Assembly (NCBI RefSeq): GCF_004764705.1
Contig: NZ_SHLX01000020.1
Location: 62,001 to 126,000 of the forward strand
Direction of reading: 5' to 3'
Origin: Paenibacillus cymbidii
GTDB lineage: Bacteria; Bacillota; Bacilli; Paenibacillales; NBRC-103111
DNA: 64,000 nucleotides
Part shown: piece by piece, positions 1 through 6,664 of the stretch
Numbering within the stretch: the first letter of the stretch is position 1
Layout: each line of letters begins with the position of its first letter
Translations under genes and position numbers: made by a program
The notes under the pieces: model-generated
Seen by the model: the letters and a program-made list of their open reading frames with translations, nothing else
Told to the model about the DNA's origin: nothing
Database searches by the model: none

Positions 1-190
1 CCAAAACTTGTGAATTTATTGCTGCATTAGATTCACTTATCGAGCTTATCGCCTGATTTATAGCCGTTTGCACCTCAGAAACCGCGTTAGATGCATGCTG
101 CTCCAGTGTATTGCCGCTCGAGTTAAGTGTGCCTTCTGCCGGTTTTCTTGCATTTTCGGTAGCTAGATCAATTTTGTTTTCGTTGGGCAA
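1..190 (-). CDS. Hypothetical protein, N-terminal part (runs off window)
   Basis: A TTG start at 190 is preceded by a strong GGAGGG-type ribosome binding site and opens 63 codons that continue beyond the window edge. The visible residues are polar (Asn, Ser, Gln, Ala, Glu rich), without signal peptide or membrane segment, and look helical or coiled-coil. I recognise no family. Divergent transcription from the coat operon that starts at 388 suggests, weakly, a sporulation-related gene. Confidence 0.5.
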   Translation of the reverse strand, partial: MPNENKIDLATENARKPAEGTLNSSGNTLEQHASNAVSEVQTAINQAISSISESNAAINSQVL

Positions 191-300
191 AGCGAGTCCC
201 CCTCCCTCGAGCAAAGTTCATTAATTTTAAACAGAAATAAGTATGCGGTTGAGATTTTGTTTATACTCCTGTGATTGCATGGAAAGTATCCGGATCCCAC

Positions 301-346
301 ATTTCCGGCAATCAATTTTAGTATAAGATCCGATGCGCCGGAAAAT
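301..346. promoter_or_regulatory. Inverted repeat upstream of the coat operon
   Basis: ATTTCCGGC at 301-309 and GCCGGAAAAT at 337-346 can pair with one bulge around a loop of about 27 bases. It lies in the leader of the first coat gene, in the divergent intergenic region 191-387. It could be an operator or an mRNA leader stem. No clear sporulation sigma-factor promoter could be assigned by eye. Confidence 0.3.
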
Positions 347-387
347 CTAACGTTGATGATGAAAAAAAAGGAGGTTATAATTTCTCA

Positions 388-630
388 ATGAATATGCCAA
401 CGTTAGCGGCGCACGAATCGATGGAACTGCATGAAGCGTTAAACTTTAAAACGCTCTGCCTCGTTAAGTCAAAACTTATGCAAGGCTTGGTCTTTGACCA
501 AGAGCTAAAAGCGTTAATGCAGAAAGACGTAATTCAATCCACACAACAGATCGCCGAGCTGCAAGCAATCTACGCAAGAGCTCCTTTCCAAGCGCCTGTT
601 CCGAATAGCCCGACACCTATAACACATTAA
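388..630 (+). CDS. yraG: Small CotF-like spore coat protein
   Basis: 80 residues with AAGGAGG upstream. The first half (MHEALNFKTLC type helix, then LVKSKLMQGLVFDQELKALMQKD) has the helical pattern of short CotF-family coat proteins. The C-terminus is Pro-rich and ends in a His. B. subtilis carries yraG (about 80 aa) at the head of the same gene order, so the symbol rests on length plus synteny. It is followed 12 bases later by the longer CotF-type gene, so it is probably the first gene of an operon made late in sporulation. A structural role in the coat is inferred. Confidence 0.75.
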   Translation: MNMPTLAAHESMELHEALNFKTLCLVKSKLMQGLVFDQELKALMQKDVIQSTQQIAELQAIYARAPFQAPVPNSPTPITH

Positions 631-642
631 AGGGGAACACAA

Positions 643-1029
643 ATGATTACCGATTATTTAGACCCGATTAATTCATTAAATATGCCGGAAATGGCAGATA
701 TGACTTTTGCAATGGACTTCCTTCTTCGTGCCAAGGAGGGTGTGCGAAATTTGTCCATCGCCCTGACGGAAACGGCTTCTCCAGATGTAAGAGCGCTGTT
801 GCGCAATCATCTTAAACAGGGGATTGCAATGCACCAAGAAATCACGGAGCTTATGATTCGCAAAAAATGGTTCCATCCTTACGAGCTGAACGAACAGTAC
901 CAACTCGACCAGCTTTCGGCGAAAAATACGGTGATGATCGGGCAGATGAATTTGTTCCCGGATGATACGTCGCGTAAAGGGTTGTTTGATCGGACCCCAG
1001 ATGAACATATTGGAGGACATAAAGCATGA
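643..1029 (+). CDS. yraF: CotF-family spore coat protein
   Basis: 128 residues, ribosome binding site AAAGGGG. The sequence shows the coat F helical bundle: a helix around [16 protein letters not shown] (residues 20-40), a conserved [16 protein letters not shown] segment, then the HQEIT...KKWFHPY signature near residues 70-85. Length fits YraF. The stop overlaps the start of the dehydrogenase (ATGA), so the two are translationally coupled. The acidic His-containing tail beyond residue 100 is less conserved in the family. Confidence 0.85.
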   Translation: MITDYLDPINSLNMPEMADMTFAMDFLLRAKEGVRNLSIALTETASPDVRALLRNHLKQGIAMHQEITELMIRKKWFHPYELNEQYQLDQLSAKNTVMIGQMNLFPDDTSRKGLFDRTPDEHIGGHKA

Positions 1030-2162
1030 AGGCGGTGACCTATCAAGGGATTAAAAATGTCGTGGTCAAAGAGTTGCCGGATCCGAAGATTGAGAAACCG
1101 GACGATATGATCGTAAAGATCACCAGTACCGCCATTTGCGGTTCCGACCTTCACCTTATTCACGGGATGATCCCTAACCTTCAGGAGAACTATGTCATCG
1201 GGCATGAACCGATGGGGATCGTAGAAGAGGTAGGCCCCGGCGTGACAAAGGTAAAGAAAGGCGACCGCGTGATCATCCCGTTCAACATTGCATGCGGAGA
1301 ATGCTTTTTTTGCAAAAATCAGCTGGAAAGCCAATGTGACAAGTCAAACGAACACGGTGATATGGGCGCATATTTCGGCTATTCCGGAACGACCGGTGGT
1401 TACCCTGGCGGGCAAGCCGAGTATTTACGAGTTCCGTTTGCTAATTTCACCCACTTCAAGATTCCTGAAAACTGCGAGCAACCGGACGAAAAGCTAAGTT
1501 TGATCGCCGATGCCATGACGACGGCATTCTGGAGCGTAGATAACGCCGGCGTCAAGAATGGTGATACGGTCATCGTGCTCGGCTGCGGTCCGGTCGGACT
1601 TCTGGCGCAGAAATTCTGTTGGCTGAAAGGAGCCAAGCGGGTCATCGCCGTTGACTATGTCGATTATCGCTTACAGCATGCGAAGCGAACGAACCATGTG
1701 GAAATCGTAAACTTCGAACAGGATACGAATATCGGCAACAATCTCAAGGAAATGACCAAAGGCGGCGCCGATGTCGTGATTGATGCGGTAGGAATGGACG
1801 GCAAGATGAGCGATCTCGAATTTCTAGCCAGCGGTATGAAACTGCAAGGCGGCACGATGAGCGCTTTCATCATTGCGTCTCAGGCTGTCCGCAAAGGCGG
1901 GACCATCCAAATTACAGGGGTATACGGCGGACGCTATAACGGATTCCCGCTCGGCGACATCATGCAACGCAACGTGAATATCCGTTCCGGACAAGCCCCG
2001 GTCATTCACTACATGCCGTATATGTACGAGCTGGTTACGTCGGGCAAAATAGACCCTGGAGATATTGTTACGCACGTCATTCCGCTTAGCGATGCCAAGC
2101 ACGGCTTTGAAATGTTCGATACGAAAACGGACAATTGCATCAAAGTCATCTTAAAGCCCTGA
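1026..2162 (+). CDS. adhB: Zinc-dependent alcohol dehydrogenase (MDR superfamily)
   Basis: 378 residues, the same length as B. subtilis AdhB. Visible landmarks are the catalytic zinc Cys38 (CGSD), His60-Glu61 (GHEPMG), four structural-zinc cysteines at 90, 93, 96 and 104, and the nucleotide loop GCGPVG at 186-191, followed by Asp210 at the end of the second beta strand, which favours NAD over NADP. It resembles glutathione-independent formaldehyde/alcohol dehydrogenases. It overlaps the preceding coat gene by four bases and is flanked by paired coat genes. This supports a spore- or mother-cell-located oxidoreductase; the substrate is unknown. Confidence 0.9.
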   Translation: MKAVTYQGIKNVVVKELPDPKIEKPDDMIVKITSTAICGSDLHLIHGMIPNLQENYVIGHEPMGIVEEVGPGVTKVKKGDRVIIPFNIACGECFFCKNQLESQCDKSNEHGDMGAYFGYSGTTGGYPGGQAEYLRVPFANFTHFKIPENCEQPDEKLSLIADAMTTAFWSVDNAGVKNGDTVIVLGCGPVGLLAQKFCWLKGAKRVIAVDYVDYRLQHAKRTNHVEIVNFEQDTNIGNNLKEMTKGGADVVIDAVGMDGKMSDLEFLASGMKLQGGTMSAFIIASQAVRKGGTIQITGVYGGRYNGFPLGDIMQRNVNIRSGQAPVIHYMPYMYELVTSGKIDPGDIVTHVIPLSDAKHGFEMFDTKTDNCIKVILKP

Positions 2163-2193
2163 ATATGGGTAAATACAGGGGAGGACAATCCGA

Positions 2194-2394
2194 ATGAATT
2201 CCAATTACGCTTTGCATGAGATGCTGGAGGTTCATGAAATGGCTGCGTTCAAGACCGTTTGCATGACCAAATCCAAAACCATGCAAGCTCTGGTAACCGA
2301 CCCGGAGCTCAAGCAAATTTTGCAGCAAGACGTGCAATTATCACAACAGCAACTTCAGGAGCTCGGTGGAGTGCTTTCTAAATTGACCCTATAG
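2194..2394 (+). CDS. yraE: Small CotF-like spore coat protein
   Basis: 66 residues with GGGAGG upstream. It is clearly paralogous to the 80-residue protein at the operon head: both share the pattern HE-hydrophobic-FKT-C-KSK-MQ-LV-D-ELK and then a Gln-rich segment. Length and position after adhB match YraE. It is followed 10 bases later by another CotF gene, so the dehydrogenase is sandwiched between two short/long coat gene pairs, which suggests an old duplication. Confidence 0.75.
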   Translation: MNSNYALHEMLEVHEMAAFKTVCMTKSKTMQALVTDPELKQILQQDVQLSQQQLQELGGVLSKLTL

Positions 2395-2404
2395 GAGATA
2401 AAAC

Positions 2405-2701
2405 ATGAACACAATACTAGAACACATGACAGGGCTTCACTCGCTGACCGACGACGTGATCGCAATGGATTTTTTGATGAACGCCAAGAGCGGAGTCAGA
2501 AATTACGCCATGGCCGTAACCGAATGTGCCACCCCCGAAATCAAGCAAATTTTGATGAAACAGCTCGACGAAGCTATAGACTCCCATGAAAAGATAACAA
2601 TCTACATGATGCAGCGGGGCCTATACCATCCCTACCATATTCCAGAGCAAATTCAGCTCGATCTGAAAAACATTCAGGCCGCTATGAACATTCCTTCCTG
2701 A
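2405..2701 (+). CDS. yraD: CotF-family spore coat protein
   Basis: 98 residues with ATAGGAGAT upstream. It aligns with the longer coat protein at 643-1029 (AMDFLMNAKSGVRNYAMAVTE; HEKIT...RGLYHPY) but stops about 30 residues earlier. Length matches YraD. It is the last gene of the five-gene operon. In the same frame beyond its stop a further coding-like stretch follows (see 2702-2887). Confidence 0.85.
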   Translation: MNTILEHMTGLHSLTDDVIAMDFLMNAKSGVRNYAMAVTECATPEIKQILMKQLDEAIDSHEKITIYMMQRGLYHPYHIPEQIQLDLKNIQAAMNIPS

Positions 2702-2887
2702 CACCGTTTTTCGTCCCGGCAAATCCCGCAAAACCACAATGGTTCAGGCGCGTTTTTGATTTTAGCCGGAGACTTCAGAGAACAAAATGTTCCCCGTATG
2801 GTCAAACAGGTTCATGACAAAGACGGGATCACCCCTCAAGCCATCGAACTGGAGATCGACGCAAAATTACAAAAGCATTTTTTTTGA
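2702..2887 (+). pseudogene. Gene remnant: C-terminal coding-like fragment
   Basis: Directly after the coat gene stop, and in its frame, an open stretch reads to a stop at 2885-2887. From about 2738 it looks like genuine protein (GAFLILAGDF, then RMVKQVHDKDG and IELEIDAKLQKHF). There is no start codon or ribosome binding site of its own, and I do not recognise the family. The most likely explanation is the 3' end of a gene whose front was deleted. It is closed by the terminator at 2892. Confidence 0.4.
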
Positions 2888-2891
2888 ATTG

Positions 2892-2923
2892 GCCCCTTCT
2901 GCAAAAACTGCGGAGGGGCTTTT
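2892..2923 (+). terminator. Intrinsic terminator after the coat operon
   Basis: GCCCCT pairs with AGGGGC, extended by two more pairs around an A-rich loop, and is followed by TTTTGC. It suits the end of the yra-type operon and of the remnant that follows it. Confidence 0.65.
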
Positions 2924-2950
2924 GCTTCTCGGAAGCAAAATAACGAGCTA

Positions 2951-3392
2951 GGCGGCCTGCGGTGCACCGCAGCTCCACGATCGTCCGGACGACCCGCTGG
3001 TGCCGCCGTCTCCCCCGGCTACGGTGTCGCCGCAACGAGTAAAGCAAATCAGGTGGCCTGCGATGCACCGCAACTCTGCGCTCGTCCGGACGTCCCGCTA
3101 GTGCCGTCGGATTCCCGGCTACTCGAGCTGCAGCTCCGAGTTCGTCCCTACATCCCACCATCGCAGGCTTCTCTCCTCTACGGTCGCCGCGATGAGTACG
3201 GCGAACAAGGCGGCCGGCGGCGCGCTGCAGCTCCGCGTTCGTCCGTACGTTCCACCGGCGACGTCGGCCCCTCCTCAACGGTTGCCGCGATGGTCCAGCG
3301 GGCTTCGCACCGCAGCTCCGCATTCATCCGTTCTTGCCGCCGACTTCGCCCCCTCCTCTACGGTTGCCGCAATAAGTCCGTCGAGCAAGTCA
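2951..3392. repeat. GC-rich degenerate tandem repeat, period about 90-105 bp
   Basis: Successive units begin near 2951, 3052, 3209 and 3301. They share blocks such as GGCGGCCTGCGGTGCACCGC, CTCCGCGTTCGTCCG and CTCCTCTACGGTTGCCGC, separated by variable text; the 157-bp second interval contains an extra partial unit. No unit has a ribosome binding site or family-like protein, although the bias leaves long open frames on both strands rich in Arg and Ala. The block sits exactly where the front of the RibD-like gene (3510-3770) should be, so it probably arrived or expanded there and destroyed that gene. Confidence 0.6.
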
Positions 3393-3509
3393 GCCAGCTG
3401 TTCTTGGAAAAAAAGAAGACTGGACAGGTTGATCCCACGCCCCTTTGAGATTTCTAAGCCCTCAGAATTCTATAAATATGTATTAGACGCTCATGCCGCT
3501 TGCGCGGCG

Positions 3510-3770
3510 CTGAAGGGGGGTATCGCTAATGAGGTCTCGAAGCTGAAGAAGCAGCCGGGCAAAGACATTCTTGTATTCGGGAGCTGCTCTCTCGTACAAA
3601 CACTTCACAATTTGGGACTGATTGACGAATACCGGCTCATGGTGTTCCCGGTCGTGGTAGGAAGCGGCAAACGCGTCTTCCAAGATGGGATGGAGAATAC
3701 CGTACTGAAATTGACGGATACGAAGACGTTCCAATCGGGTGTCGTCGTGCTCTCTTACCAAAAGGCTTGA
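3510..3770 (+). pseudogene. Truncated RibD/dihydrofolate-reductase-like protein, C-terminal half
   Basis: About 86 codons align with the second half of the intact reductase at 9222-9776: ELKKQPGKDI-like core, then LVFGSCSLVQTLHNLGLIDE, VFPVVVGSGKRVFQDG and TKTFQSGVVVLSYQKA. The nucleotide-binding N-terminal half is absent and replaced by the GC-rich repeat. The frame is open into the repeat but that part does not resemble the family. It is a remnant with no expected activity. Confidence 0.75.
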
Positions 3771-3994
3771 TTGTCGAATAGGATGTGCAGCATCCATACA
3801 ATTTCAAAAACTCGCTCGGTACAATCCGGTATCGAGCTGGCCTTTGAAGTTTTGAGCCCAAGATGGATCCTACAATTTAAGTGTGATTGCCGAGCCCCGA
3901 CTTCTAAGCGTGCCGCTCGCTGCGGGAACGTATTCAGGATTTTGGGATTCCTAATCCGGCGAGGGGGGCGTTTTTCCTCTTTACCCGGTTTCGG

Positions 3995-4365
3995 AATGTA
4001 TACTCTCCTAACCAGATTCGGGCTCGCTGGGGCATTTGTTATTTGTACGGCACATGGGCGGCGCTGACCGGAATGATGGCGGTAGGGGCGGAAGCGGACC
4101 ATCCTTCCGTCAAACGCACCACCGATTGGCTTCAACTCGTCCATAATCAAGATGGAGGCTGGGGAGAGTCGTGCCGCAGCGTATGCAGTATGTCCCGCTC
4201 GGCGCCAGCACGCCGTCTCAACCCGCATGGGCGCTTGACGCGCTAATTGCGGTTTATCCGCATCCGATTCCGGCGATCGACCGCGGTATAAGCAGACTGA
4301 TCGATTTGCTTCAAACGGATGATTAGGCGACATCCTATCCGATGGGGTTCGTAGCTGCACGATAA
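3995..4365 (+). pseudogene. Squalene-hopene cyclase fragment, decayed
   Basis: The first part reads RARWGICYLYGTWAALTGMM, followed by a QW motif (NQDGGWGES). The frame then shifts between about 4170 and 4186 and continues as YVPLGASTPSQPAWALDALI with a TAG at 4324 where the family has the Trp of DDWTTSYPTG. These are hallmark C-terminal cyclase motifs. Upstream about 500 residues of the enzyme are missing. So at least one frameshift, one nonsense codon and a large deletion have inactivated it. In intact form the enzyme makes hopanoids at the membrane. Confidence 0.8.
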
Positions 4366-4886
4366 CCGCATCTGCATGGCTGCGAGGCGAGAATCAATAT
4401 CGAAGGAGGTTTCCGCGTTTTCGTCATTTGTTTGCCGCTGTTCCGCTATACCCGACGGAGCGGCTTGTAAACGAAATCGTCTGCGGAACAATTCACGATT
4501 GACACGGACAACCCTCCCCCCCCTTTTTTTTCGCTTAGTATTCCGACGTAGGGGCGGGAATATGTATTTATTGGAAAGAAGTGTGGAGCCGCTCCAATTT
4601 CCAAACACTTTTTTTGCAACGGATACACCCGAATTGCGAAGCAACTGCTATAAAGCCGCTTGCAGCAAGCATTTGCGTCCGATTGGGGATACACCTGTTT
4701 CCGTGGCAATCGGACAATGTTCTTGACATCACCAATTGTCAAGAACATTGTCTGATTAAAAAAAAGCCATCCCGTGCCATAGGGGTACATTAGCTATCAC
4801 TAGACATGATACGCATAATCCGAAACTTCATTGGGGAAACCAAGAAAGTGTGAGATTCATACTCCATGTAGAGTGAGGTGAAGTAA
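4366..4886. other. Intergenic stretch with a 21-bp-arm palindrome
   Basis: No convincing gene is present in these 520 bases. The notable content is a near-perfect inverted repeat, arms 4708-4728 and 4737-4757 with one mismatch and an 8-base loop, followed on the plus strand by a run of A, not T. The ribosome binding site GAGGTGA for the next gene is at its right end. Confidence 0.55.
4698..4757. repeat. Dispersed element, copy 1, ending in palindrome
   Basis: Bases 4698-4734 match 10523-10559 at 35 of 37 positions (core GCAATCGGACAAT and TTCTTGACATCACCA). Here the right part of the shared block is also the left arm of a 21-bp palindrome whose second arm is missing at 10.5 kb. The structure could be an operator, a relic of a small transposable element end, or a folded RNA. 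Confidence 0.5.
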
Positions 4887-5144
4887 ATGAAGAAGAAATT
4901 GATGTACCTACTCTTACCAGCCATCCTAGGCACCAGTATCGTTGTATGTGCCGCAGGGGCTGCTGGTACAAGTACTGGGTACGGAAATCCAAACGGGATG
5001 AACAATAATGGAATGAATAACACCGGGAGCAATTACCAGACTAAAGCGACCACTAATGACAATCGTAATAATTGGGGTTGGTTAGGTCTGGTAGGATTGT
5101 TTGGATTGGCAGGACTTCGGAGTCGGAATCGGGAAAGATCGTGA
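4887..5144 (+). CDS. WGxxGxxG-type small exported protein
   Basis: 85 residues with GTGAGGTGAAG upstream. The N-terminus is a signal sequence (MKKKLMYLLLPAILGTSIVV, cut likely after CAAGA). A flexible Asn/Gly-rich middle (NPNGMNNNGMNN) follows, and the C-terminus has a tryptophan-led glycine-spaced hydrophobic segment WGWLGLVGLFGLAGL followed by an Arg-rich tail. This tripartite C-terminal layout (motif, hydrophobic stretch, basic end) is that of the WGxxGxxG family and resembles protein-sorting tails such as PEP-CTERM. Function is unknown. It stands alone among pseudogenes. Confidence 0.65.
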   Translation: MKKKLMYLLLPAILGTSIVVCAAGAAGTSTGYGNPNGMNNNGMNNTGSNYQTKATTNDNRNNWGWLGLVGLFGLAGLRSRNRERS

Positions 5145-5291
5145 CCCCCCTACTCCAGCAATGACTTTGTCGCAAAACAACCCGAATCTTGCAAAAACTG
5201 CTTCTGGGGCAGTTGGAACGGCAACAAACAATTTTGTTCAAGACCCCAAGTGCATTAAGCATTGATATTCAAATAAAGGTGGGAGACAAGG

Positions 5292-5817
5292 ATGGGCATA
5301 TTGAGTGGTAACCCGAAAAAAGAGCCGTTGCATTATGGAGAAGCCTACGATATTTGGCAGTTCTCCATGGCAGCCAAGGGATGTGTTTCTGCTTATCGGG
5401 CACTGAGCTATCATGCTGGCGACAAAGAGGCTGAAAGGGATTATCGGAGATATGATCAACCAAGCGGAGCTTGAATCCGCGGAATGCGACGACATCTTGG
5501 TTCACAACGGTCTCGTCCCCTCTCCAGGCTTGCCGGACCGTCCGGAAGCCCGAATGGAAAACATTCCGATCGGCGCCCGATTCACGGACATGGAGATTGC
5601 CGCCATGATAGCGGCTGATTCTGCGGCGGGGCTTGTGACATGCAGTCAAATCATGGGCAAATCGATTCGGGAAGACGTAGGTGTACTTTTCGCGAAGTAT
5701 CATGCCACAAAAGCGGCCATTGGGTTAAAGACACTTCGCTTGAGCAAGGAGAAAGGGTGGCTTGTTCCGCCGCCTCTTGTAATCGAGCGGCCGCAGCTGG
5801 AAGAGGTTCGAAGCTGA
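5292..5817 (+). pseudogene. DUF3231 (CotF-like) protein with a frameshift
   Basis: The first 45 or so codons (MGILSGNPKKEPLHYGEAYD, WQFSMAAKGCVSAYRALSYH) and the remaining 130 (KGIIGDMINQAELE, DILVHNGLVPSPGLPDRP) make one DUF3231 protein of about 175 residues, but they lie in two frames. One extra base between about 5421 and 5440 causes the shift. The family is a four-helix, ferritin/coat-F-like bundle often found with spore coat genes. It could be a recent mutation or an assembly error, as both halves are otherwise well preserved. Confidence 0.75.
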
Positions 5818-5822
5818 AAAAA

Positions 5823-5844
5823 GCCCGCCGGCAGGCGGGCTTTT
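5823..5844 (+). terminator. Intrinsic terminator
   Basis: GCCCGCC-GGCA-GGCGGGC-type hairpin immediately followed by TTTT, six bases after the stop of the DUF3231 gene. It is a strong, compact terminator. Confidence 0.85.
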
Positions 5845-5886
5845 CTATCGTACCCGTAGCGGAGAGGCGATCTGAATAACTAGTAA

Positions 5887-6144
5887 TTACACGGATAACT
5901 CGAAAAAACAATATAGATGAGCGAGCAACGACTGAGGTTGAGCAGTAATATACGAAGCATGATCCCCGGTCACTAATACTAGTTCGGTGTGAAGCAATTT
6001 TGCCATCTCTTGAGCGTATTCCGGACGAATAATATCATTGTCTTTGGAATCTGTTCAGCCTGAATGAGCAAAAACGGTAGAAGATATTAATACCGAAATG
6101 AAAATAAAGAGCATAACAGCCAATGATTTTTCAATAGAATACAT
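5887..6144 (-). pseudogene. Chimeric remnant: signal peptide, in-frame TGA, alpha/beta-hydrolase tail
   Basis: A start at 6144 with AGAGGAG upstream encodes a clean signal peptide ending FAHSG, then TGA at 6055-6057. FAHSG followed by (R)TDS is the pattern after the signal peptide in YHYH-type surface proteins, so TGA probably replaced an Arg codon. The same frame continues to 5887 as DIIRPEYAQEMAKLLH and VTGDHASYITAQP, which is the C-terminus of an alpha/beta hydrolase. All 86 codons are in one frame. It looks like a deletion fusion of two genes that then decayed. Confidence 0.55.
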
Positions 6145-6344
6145 CTCCTCTTGTATTTCCTTTTGCGACATACGGGTTATATAATTCTATTAACCCAAGC
6201 CAAAAGAACTACATGATGTATTCGATCTCAATCGACAATTTTCTCTATTATTTTCCATGATATGAAGAAATAATTTCTTTTAGCAGAGATCCATCAATTG
6301 AATTTAATACCCTGTCACGTTTTAATATCACGTGAAAAAATAAG

Positions 6345-6554
6345 TTAATCCCCTTCATGTGTTTTATTTCGAATGAGAAGAGTATTTGAGTCAACATCAG
6401 CCTCATAGTAGGACGTTACGGTCTGTTCATTGTACAGATCTGCACTAATAAATTGTTCTGGTCTCAAAATTGCATGGTAGTCATCGATTTGCCTTCTTAA
6501 TTTAATGATGTCACCAATATCCGCCTCTACAGCATCCCTTATCCTTACGTTCAA
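6345..6554 (-). pseudogene. Truncated GNAT-type acetyltransferase, N-terminal part
   Basis: A TTG start at 6554 fits an AGGAGGG ribosome binding site eight bases upstream. The 69 residues (VRIRDAVEADIGDIIKLRR, then FISADLYNEQTVTSYYEAD) look like the first helix and strands of a GNAT N-acetyltransferase. The frame ends before the acetyl-CoA-binding motif A, so the protein cannot be functional as an acetyltransferase. It is AT-rich, unlike the gene next to it. Confidence 0.55.
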
Positions 6555-6664
6555 TTTGAATACCCTCCTATGCCACACAAGTCGTAGCTATCCAGCTGGA
6601 AAATCCGTTGATACAACAAATTGTATTCGATGTCTCGGAATTGGGTCCGTTGCAACGTACCCCG

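Noticed and set aside
2829-3323. Minus-strand 164-codon open frame in the GC-rich repeat as a gene
   Set aside because: It crosses the repeat and the terminator, is Arg-rich and follows the period of the DNA repeat; no ribosome binding site.
2951-3392. CRISPR array
   Set aside because: Units are about 90-157 bp with no constant short repeat and spacer pattern, and no cas genes lie nearby.
4708-4757. Intrinsic terminator
   Set aside because: The stem is followed by A, not T, on the plus strand, and on the minus strand no T run follows either.
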